A DNA stretch of 6,737 bases from Candidatus Aminicenantota bacterium. Lineage in GTDB: Bacteria; Acidobacteriota; Aminicenantia; UBA2199. Shown piece after piece: positions 1 to 4,788 of the stretch; positions within the stretch are counted from its first letter, which is position 1; every line of letters begins with the position of its first letter. The notes under the pieces were generated by a model. The model did no database searches. It saw only the letters and a list, made by a program, of their open reading frames with translations, and was not told the origin of the DNA. Both the position numbers and the translations under genes were made by a program. The stretch spans positions 7,960,458 to 7,967,194 of the forward strand of contig CP070627.1 of NCBI GenBank assembly GCA_020355945.1, in the 5' to 3' direction.

Positions 1-29
1 TTGATTATTTTTTTTCAAACATTTATAAT
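1..29 (+). promoter_or_regulatory. Predicted sigma70-type promoter of the DUF362 gene
   Basis: A TTGATT hexamer at 1-6 and a perfect TATAAT at 24-29 are separated by exactly 17 bases, inside a T-rich stretch. Transcription would begin near base 36, giving a leader of about 34 bases before the ATG at 70. The -35 box matches the consensus TTGACA in its first four bases. It sits at the very window edge, so upstream elements cannot be judged. Confidence 0.6.
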
Positions 30-54
30 AGTGTCTGTTTTAAAAAATTTTTTC

Positions 55-63
55 AGGGAGGTG
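55..63 (+). promoter_or_regulatory. Ribosome binding site of the DUF362 gene, decides the start
   Basis: AGGGAGGTG is a near-perfect Shine-Dalgarno sequence. Eight bases separate the GGAGG core (57-61) from the ATG at 70. This selects ATG 70 over the in-frame TTG at base 1, which is the -35 box, and over the in-frame GTG at 61, which is part of the ribosome binding site itself. Confidence 0.8.
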
Positions 64-69
64 AATGTA

Positions 70-1158
70 ATGGCCAAAAGCATTGTTGGTGTAACTCGCG
101 GCACCGATAAATTCGAGAGCTTCCGGGAACTACTTAACATCACTAACTTCGATGATACGCTTATGAAGGCATTGGAGAATTCAAAAAAAAACAAAAGTGA
201 TTTTAATATTGTCATTAAACCCAATATGATGGTTTTTGTGAATCCCAAAACCTTCGAAGCGACTGTCACCGACAAAGAATTGGTGGAGTACCTGGTAGAC
301 CATATGATCAAATTGGGGTTTAACCACATATCCGTGTGTGAGTCTCAAAACGTGGTGGGCACAATGTTGAAAAATCACAATGTCGAATTTATTGCCCCTT
401 TGATCGGCTATGACCCAAAAGGGAGGTATAAAATTGTTGACCTCACCCATGAACCCCTTAAATTTAAATACCTATACAAAAACAAGCAAGGGAAACTGAA
501 AAAGTGGAAGGATAAAGTGGGCAAGACCTGGAAGGAAGCTGATTTCAGGATTACCTTTCCCAAATGCAAAACCCATGAAGAGGATTGGCTGACTTTAGGT
601 ATAAAAAATGTTTTCGGATGTTTCCCGCCTCAAAGCAAATTCAACCGGTATCATGTTAAATATGAAGTAGATGGTGTTACCCCTCGTTTGCTTCGCAATT
701 TCCCGGTGCACTTTTCTTTTATTGATGCCTGGGTGGGGTCTGATGGCCAGCAGGGCTACAAAGTTGAAAGTCCCAAACCCTTAAAAATGTTATTTGGCGG
801 CGAAAATGTGGTGGCTGTGGATATGGAAGTATTTAAACGCGCCGGGTTGGACTATAAAAAATCCCAACTCCAGGAAAAAGCAGTGGAACAATTGTATGAT
901 GGTGTGCTTCCCCAATATGAGGTGAAAGGGGATAAAGAAACAATGTTCAAAGATATATGCCAGTGGGAAAATATGGATGAAGAATATGTAAATAGTTTTG
1001 ACTTCCTTGAAGAAACATACATTGGTTCGGCTATATTTAACATAAATGTCATGGCTGAGGTGATGGATTTTAATACGTTTCCCCCCAGGAATATACTTTA
1101 CAGGCTTTTTATATGGGCAGCGAAAATATTCTACTGCATATTTCGACTCTTTCGATAA
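70..1158 (+). CDS. DUF362 domain-containing protein
   Basis: A 362-residue protein that I assign to the DUF362 family by its motifs: KPN at residues 50-52, FPKCKTH at 163-169, GIKNVFG at 177-183 and RYH at 193-195, followed by an aspartate in FIDAWVG (219). These match the family pattern of a conserved KTH segment followed by a lysine-asparagine-phenylalanine-glycine turn. The biochemical role of the family is largely unknown; some members are fused to ferredoxin modules. No Cys-rich iron-sulfur motif is present here, so this is the single-domain form. The last ~22 residues (341-362) are hydrophobic and aromatic with interspersed Arg and Lys, which could be an amphipathic or membrane-associated helix. 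ATG 70 is chosen because of the strong SD at 55-63. It has its own promoter and is followed by arsR on the same strand after 125 bases. Family call is firm; function is not inferred. Confidence 0.85.
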   Translation: MAKSIVGVTRGTDKFESFRELLNITNFDDTLMKALENSKKNKSDFNIVIKPNMMVFVNPKTFEATVTDKELVEYLVDHMIKLGFNHISVCESQNVVGTMLKNHNVEFIAPLIGYDPKGRYKIVDLTHEPLKFKYLYKNKQGKLKKWKDKVGKTWKEADFRITFPKCKTHEEDWLTLGIKNVFGCFPPQSKFNRYHVKYEVDGVTPRLLRNFPVHFSFIDAWVGSDGQQGYKVESPKPLKMLFGGENVVAVDMEVFKRAGLDYKKSQLQEKAVEQLYDGVLPQYEVKGDKETMFKDICQWENMDEEYVNSFDFLEETYIGSAIFNINVMAEVMDFNTFPPRNILYRLFIWAAKIFYCIFRLFR

Positions 1159-1205
1159 AAACTTTTTGTGTCTTTTGTGGTTAAAATGAGAATTCCTGGG
1201 TTACC

Positions 1206-1229
1206 AGACCCTTAGACCCTTAGACCCTT
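1206..1229 (+). repeat. Three tandem copies of an 8-bp unit (AGACCCTT)
   Basis: Bases 1206-1213, 1214-1221 and 1222-1229 are identical AGACCCTT units with no interruption. They lie in the DUF362-arsR gap and end six bases before the -35 box of the arsR promoter. They are outside any credible coding frame. The sequence alone does not say whether this is a slippage microsatellite or a protein-binding array. Confidence 0.85.
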
Positions 1230-1234
1230 AAGCG

Positions 1235-1263
1235 TTGACTTTTTAAAGAAACTGTTATAAAAT
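1235..1263 (+). promoter_or_regulatory. Predicted sigma70-type promoter of arsR
   Basis: TTGACT at 1235-1240 and TAAAAT at 1258-1263 are 17 bases apart, a good sigma70 arrangement; an overlapping TATAAA at 1256-1261 would give a 15-base spacer. Transcription would start near 1270, leaving a very short leader of about 14 bases. The start point falls in the left arm of the inverted repeat at 1266-1285, which fits repressor control of this promoter. Confidence 0.6.
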
Positions 1264-1265
1264 AT

Positions 1266-1285
1266 ATATCGGTAGGTAACGATAT
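1266..1285. promoter_or_regulatory. Candidate ArsR operator (inverted repeat)
   Basis: ATATCG at 1266-1271 and CGATAT at 1280-1285 are a perfect 6-bp inverted repeat around an 8-base spacer (GTAGGTAA). It begins three bases after the -10 box, spans the predicted transcription start and reaches into the arsR start codon. ArsR/SmtB repressors typically bind such AT-rich dyads in their own promoters, so autoregulation is the natural reading. The site assignment is inference from position and symmetry; the arms are short. Confidence 0.45.
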
Positions 1286-1625
1286 GGTTTCAAAAGTTGA
1301 AAGAATTTATAAGGCACTTGGAGATAAAACCCGGCTCAGGATCATCAACATGCTGGGTGAAAAATCAATGTGCGTTTGCGAAATAACAGAAGTACTCAAG
1401 TTATCTCAATCCACAATATCCGGTCACTTGAGGGTTCTTAAAGACGCCGAACTGGTTGAAGACGAAAAAGACGGCTTGTGGGTGGAATACCATCTTTGTA
1501 GAGATGAAAAATTCATTTCCGACATCGTGAATTTGATCCTGGACGCTTTGGCATCAGACCCGAAAATGATAGAAGAAAGTAAGAAAGCATCACAAGCAGA
1601 CAGGAATGCGATATGTAGAAAGTGA
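1284..1625 (+). CDS. ArsR/SmtB-family metalloregulatory repressor
   Basis: A 113-residue winged-helix DNA-binding protein, about the usual length for the ArsR/SmtB family. Residues 5-25 (VERIYKALGDKTRLRIINML) are the typical first helices with the LGDKTRLRI signature. Residues 33-58 contain the helix-turn-helix with recognition helix SQSTISGHLRVLKDAELV, and 61-71 the wing. MCVCE at 29-33 places two cysteines (C30, C32) where As(III)/Sb(III)-sensing ArsR proteins have ELCVCDL, so a thiol-binding inducer such as arsenite is plausible. The third Cys of the E. coli-type site is not at its usual place (Thr35); C72 and C111 lie elsewhere. It probably acts as a dimer that leaves DNA on metalloid binding. 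Upstream is a -35/-10 pair and an inverted repeat overlapping the start. The ribosome site is weak (GGTAGG, 1271-1276). No arsenic resistance gene accompanies it; the next gene is convergent. Confidence 0.9.
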   Translation: MVSKVERIYKALGDKTRLRIINMLGEKSMCVCEITEVLKLSQSTISGHLRVLKDAELVEDEKDGLWVEYHLCRDEKFISDIVNLILDALASDPKMIEESKKASQADRNAICRK

Positions 1626-1693
1626 AAGGATTAGGGACAGGTAAATTATTTTCCCCCCCGCAAAACTTTCTATTTGACTATTTCGATAATATA

Positions 1694-2563
1694 TTATAAT
1701 TTTTGGTCACGGAATACCCATTGCAAAACTAGCTTATCCATTATTTTGTCACTAAACATCCTGCCTATTTTCAACTGCATTTTTCTTACTCTTCTTGTCA
1801 CCATATACCTGGCTTTGGGCCTGGAACTCGTTAAAACTTTATATATGACCCTGGCAACATATCCCGGTGCAATAAAATTACTCCTATTTTCCCGGATTGC
1901 TTTGATTAGATTTTTTTTATATATTTCTCCTAAATCTTCAATTATCGGCTCCTTTTTCTTATAATTCTCTAAATCCTTGATTAATTTATCCCATATAGAT
2001 GTCTCGATCAACCCCGGTTGAATCAATATTACTTTAACCCCATAAAGAAGCAGTTCACGCCTGAGGGCATCGGAATATCCTTCCAGGCCAAATTTACTCG
2101 CACAATATGCACCGTTAAATGGAGTAGCTATGACTCCATTAACACTGCCCATCATAATAATCCTGCCTTTTGCTTCAAGAATTAAAGGAGCAAAAGCCCT
2201 GGTTACCCGATGCAGACCGATTAAATTCACCTCTAACTGTTGAGCAAACTCTTCTTCCGTAATATCAAGCAAAGGACCTCCCACTACAATTGCCGAATTG
2301 TTGATCATTCCAAATAAACCTTCTTCTCCTGCCCGGACAATTCCTAAAGCAGTTTTTATATCTTCCTCTTTTGTAACATCAAGCCTTATGGATACCACAT
2401 TTTCGATTTGGCTCAGTTCATCGATATCTCTTTGTTTCCTTGCACAGGCATATACCTTGAATCCATTTTTTGCCAGGTATTCCGTACACGCTCTTCCTAT
2501 TCCTGTATTCGCACCTGTGATCAATATCCATTTTTTTGACCGATCCCTCTTCGATTTAATCAT
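1694..2563 (-). CDS. Short-chain dehydrogenase/reductase (classical SDR)
   Basis: A 289-residue NAD(P)(H)-dependent oxidoreductase with a complete classical SDR set: cofactor loop TGANTGIG at residues 16-23, ACAR ending in Arg42 after the second strand (suggests NADPH), DV at 62-63, NNSA at 88-91 in place of NNAG, and the tetrad Asn113, Ser140, Tyr153, Lys157 (YCASK at 153-157). PGLIET at 183-188 is the usual loop after strand six. The ~100-residue C-terminal part is Lys/Arg-rich and resembles SDRs of the retinol/hydroxysteroid dehydrogenase or ketoacyl reductase type; the substrate is unknown. It is the last gene of the PKS-KAS operon, 17 bases after the KAS-III stop, so reduction or oxidation of the polyketide product is a likely role. 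ATG at 2563 is chosen: AGAGGG (2575-2580) lies upstream with an 11-base spacing, whereas the open frame up to 2629 would overlap the KAS gene and adds unrelated residues. Confidence 0.88.
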   Translation of the reverse strand: MIKSKRDRSKKWILITGANTGIGRACTEYLAKNGFKVYACARKQRDIDELSQIENVVSIRLDVTKEEDIKTALGIVRAGEEGLFGMINNSAIVVGGPLLDITEEEFAQQLEVNLIGLHRVTRAFAPLILEAKGRIIMMGSVNGVIATPFNGAYCASKFGLEGYSDALRRELLLYGVKVILIQPGLIETSIWDKLIKDLENYKKKEPIIEDLGEIYKKNLIKAIRENRSNFIAPGYVARVIYKVLTSSRPKARYMVTRRVRKMQLKIGRMFSDKIMDKLVLQWVFRDQKL

Positions 2564-2574
2564 TTTCTGTTTGA

Positions 2575-2580
2575 CCCTCT
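2575..2580 (-). promoter_or_regulatory. Ribosome binding site of the SDR gene
   Basis: On the minus strand AGAGGG lies in the 17-base gap between the KAS-III stop codon (2581-2583) and the SDR ATG (2561-2563), with 11 bases between it and the ATG. The spacing is longer than ideal. Its place in the short gap fits translation re-initiation within one operon and supports the ATG start. Confidence 0.5.
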
Positions 2581-4788
2581 CTAGAAATAATAGAGAGCAC
2601 AGCCAACTTGTATCCCGGTTCCAACACAAATAATCAGCCCGATGTCACCTGGATCGGCTAAATGATGCTCCCTGACATACTGCAATGTATACGGCATGGA
2701 TGAGGTGAATAGGTCCTTGCTATCCCGGGCAATATCCACGAATTTATCTTTATGGACATTCATTTGATCACTCAATTTTAAAATGAATGACGAAGAAATT
2801 TGCGGCGGTAATATCACTTTAACCTGTGAAATATCCAGGCCCTGGTTACTTAAAAATTTATGGACCGACCCGGGGATACATTTGATATAATAGTCATAAA
2901 TATGGGGGTCTTTTTTGAAATCCAGGTAGGCTTTCCCGTTTTTCCAGGCCAGGTGTGAGGTAAATGCTTCCAGGTAATCGGTGATATAGTCAAAACTAAA
3001 TTGACCGAAACCGACACTTTCGTTATCTTTAGCGGATTGTTCCAGGATCAGGGCTGAAGCGGTCTCTTGCAGACCCAGTGGTTGGTCCGGGAGAACCTTA
3101 GCATTATTCTCAATTTCCGAGGCGATAATCATGGCGTATTTGAGTTTTTGGGCGCGAATCATCCGGGTGGCAACATAACACGCGTTCAAGACGCCAAGAC
3201 CCCCGTTAAAAACATCAAACGCCAGGGTTTTCTTTTGATCCGGCGATTTAATATCAGCATTGATGCCCAACTCGCCAGCCAGCAGTGTGGCAATTGCAGG
3301 TTCGCACAGGAAATCTTTTCGATACACCCCGGCATAAATCAGCAGTTCTATATCGTTTCGATCACAAGATGATTTCTTAAAGCATTCCTCGGCAGCAATT
3401 TTCGATAACTCCAGCGTATCCCCGTTAACGTCTTTGCCCTTCGGGACGGTGCCTATGCTTTCAACCCGGAACCGGGGATTGGGCACCGGGTTTATGTGCC
3501 GGGGTTTTTGCTTTGATACTTCTTTCCGCTGCATGCGCTCCGGCAGATCATCCAGTGTGTAAAAAGCCGTTCCTATCGAAAGCCCTGAACCGAATATGCA
3601 GAAAAGTATCTTATCACCGGTTTTTATCCGATTCTTCAAAATGTAATCCTTTAATACTACAAAATGGCTGGTGGTTGCGGTATTGCCGCGCTCCGTAAGA
3701 TTATTGATGACGTTTTCCTGGTTACAGATTTTCTTATTGTACAGCTTGTTGATCTTGCGTATGGCACCGTCAAGCGATATTTTGGAAACCTGATGCATGA
3801 TCAGGTGCTGAAATGCATCGGGGGGCCAACCGATCAACTTTCGAGCATAGTCCGCATGCATAATCGCATGTTTAATATTGATCGCTGTCAGCTTGAAGGT
3901 GTCTGTCATCAGGATGGCACCGCCGTGCTCTTTATCTGTTGCCCGGGCAGTGCAATATTGAGAATATCGACCAAGCGTGTACATATCGATTTTATGAAGA
4001 CCTATGGTATTGTCCGGTGCTCTTTCCAAAATCACCGCAGCTCCCGCGTCACCTAAGGTTAAACACCCGACACGCGGGTCCGTACCCCCTTGAACCTCCT
4101 TTTGTGCCGTCTGGGTCAGGCTGGTAATATACTCGCCGCTGACCACCAGACCGCAGCGGATCATCCCCAGGTTGAGAAACGCATCCACGATACTGATACC
4201 GGTCCACATGCCAACACAGGCATTGGTAATATCAAAAACCACAGCATTGTCGAAACCAAAGTCCTTTTTAAGTCGGACAGCCGTGCCAGGCTCGAAAGCA
4301 AATCGAAGCGGGGCATCACACCTGGAGATATTACAGCATATCACCATGTCAATATCCCCGGGTTTATACCTGGAATAGCCCAGGCATTCTTCAATCGCTT
4401 TCCTGGCCAGGTCAATGGAAAATTCTGTGTCCCCGGCCGCACGCCTGGATTTGATGCCGGTTACCCGTTCCAGGGGAAGCCAGATTTTATTTGTGCAGCC
4501 CTTTAAAACCTCTTTGGTGGAGACGACTTTTCCAGGAAGATAGACACCGAAACTTTCGATGATGGTATTGCATCTATCCTTGTCCACCTCCGGGCTCAAC
4601 CCGGGTCCCGCGGCCAGATCCGGGGCGAGTTGAAAATCCGTTTCACTTCCTGTTAACATGTTCTCAAGGTCATTTTTGTCTTGTACGGCGGTGCTGGAAG
4701 CGTCTGCTAATTTTCGCAGCTTTTCCTCCAGGAGTTTTCGCTTTTCTTCCGGCGTAAGATTAGAGCTGGATTTTGACTTATGGTTCAT
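2581..4788 (-). CDS. Tandem KAS III-like fusion protein, second domain degenerate
   Basis: A 735-residue protein, about twice the length of a FabH-type ketoacyl-ACP synthase III. Residues 1-70 are a polar leader with a charged helix (LTPEEKRKLLEEKLRK, 11-26). Domain 1 (about 73-415) has the KAS III order: C191 in DITNACVG, H332 in MHQVSKISLD, N369 in RGNTATTS, the GDAGAAVIL strand (246-254) and the closing FGSGLSIGTAF. It should form a Cys-acyl intermediate and do condensation or acyl transfer. Domain 2 (about 441-735) repeats the thiolase fold: DVFNGGLGVLNA has G530 at the Cys site, PPQISSS has P662 at the His site, D692 takes the Asn place, and CVGTGIQVGCALYYF closes the chain. It therefore looks inactive and structural. 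Its ATG overlaps the PKS stop as ATGA (4785-4788), behind a strong SD. Likely partner or release enzyme for the PKS chain; substrate unknown. PqsB/PqsC is a two-protein precedent for an active/inactive FabH-like pair. Confidence 0.85.
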   Translation of the reverse strand: MNHKSKSSSNLTPEEKRKLLEEKLRKLADASSTAVQDKNDLENMLTGSETDFQLAPDLAAGPGLSPEVDKDRCNTIIESFGVYLPGKVVSTKEVLKGCTNKIWLPLERVTGIKSRRAAGDTEFSIDLARKAIEECLGYSRYKPGDIDMVICCNISRCDAPLRFAFEPGTAVRLKKDFGFDNAVVFDITNACVGMWTGISIVDAFLNLGMIRCGLVVSGEYITSLTQTAQKEVQGGTDPRVGCLTLGDAGAAVILERAPDNTIGLHKIDMYTLGRYSQYCTARATDKEHGGAILMTDTFKLTAINIKHAIMHADYARKLIGWPPDAFQHLIMHQVSKISLDGAIRKINKLYNKKICNQENVINNLTERGNTATTSHFVVLKDYILKNRIKTGDKILFCIFGSGLSIGTAFYTLDDLPERMQRKEVSKQKPRHINPVPNPRFRVESIGTVPKGKDVNGDTLELSKIAAEECFKKSSCDRNDIELLIYAGVYRKDFLCEPAIATLLAGELGINADIKSPDQKKTLAFDVFNGGLGVLNACYVATRMIRAQKLKYAMIIASEIENNAKVLPDQPLGLQETASALILEQSAKDNESVGFGQFSFDYITDYLEAFTSHLAWKNGKAYLDFKKDPHIYDYYIKCIPGSVHKFLSNQGLDISQVKVILPPQISSSFILKLSDQMNVHKDKFVDIARDSKDLFTSSMPYTLQYVREHHLADPGDIGLIICVGTGIQVGCALYYF

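Noticed and set aside
1..69. In-frame TTG at base 1 as the start of the DUF362 gene, giving 23 extra residues
   Set aside because: The stretch contains the predicted -35 and -10 boxes and the Shine-Dalgarno site for ATG 70, and the extra residues do not look like the family.
1195..1208. Hairpin CTGG-GTTA-CCAG after the DUF362 gene as a terminator
   Set aside because: A four-base stem without a following T-run is too weak to call.
1626..1693. Rho-independent terminator between the convergent arsR and SDR genes
   Set aside because: The only pairing seen is a 4-bp GGGA/TCCC match with a long loop and no T-run in the right place; the run of seven C at 1653-1659 is not a stem.
1686..1697. 12-bp palindrome ATAATATATTAT as a protein-binding site
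   Set aside because: It is an AT-only palindrome in AT-rich DNA that overlaps the SDR stop codon, and is readily explained by chance.
1674..1964. Plus-strand open frame of 96 codons overlapping the 3' end of the SDR gene
   Set aside because: It is antisense to the conserved-length C-terminal part of the SDR; its hydrophobic translation comes from AT-rich composition.
2564..2629. Upstream start of the SDR gene at 2629, adding 22 residues
   Set aside because: It would overlap the end of the KAS-III gene by 49 bases, and residues before MIKSKRDRSK are not part of the SDR fold; a ribosome site precedes the ATG at 2563.
3664..4506. Two plus-strand open frames of about 130 and 138 codons antisense to the KAS-III gene
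   Set aside because: They are out of register with the well-supported catalytic motifs on the minus strand, and their translations match no family I recognise.
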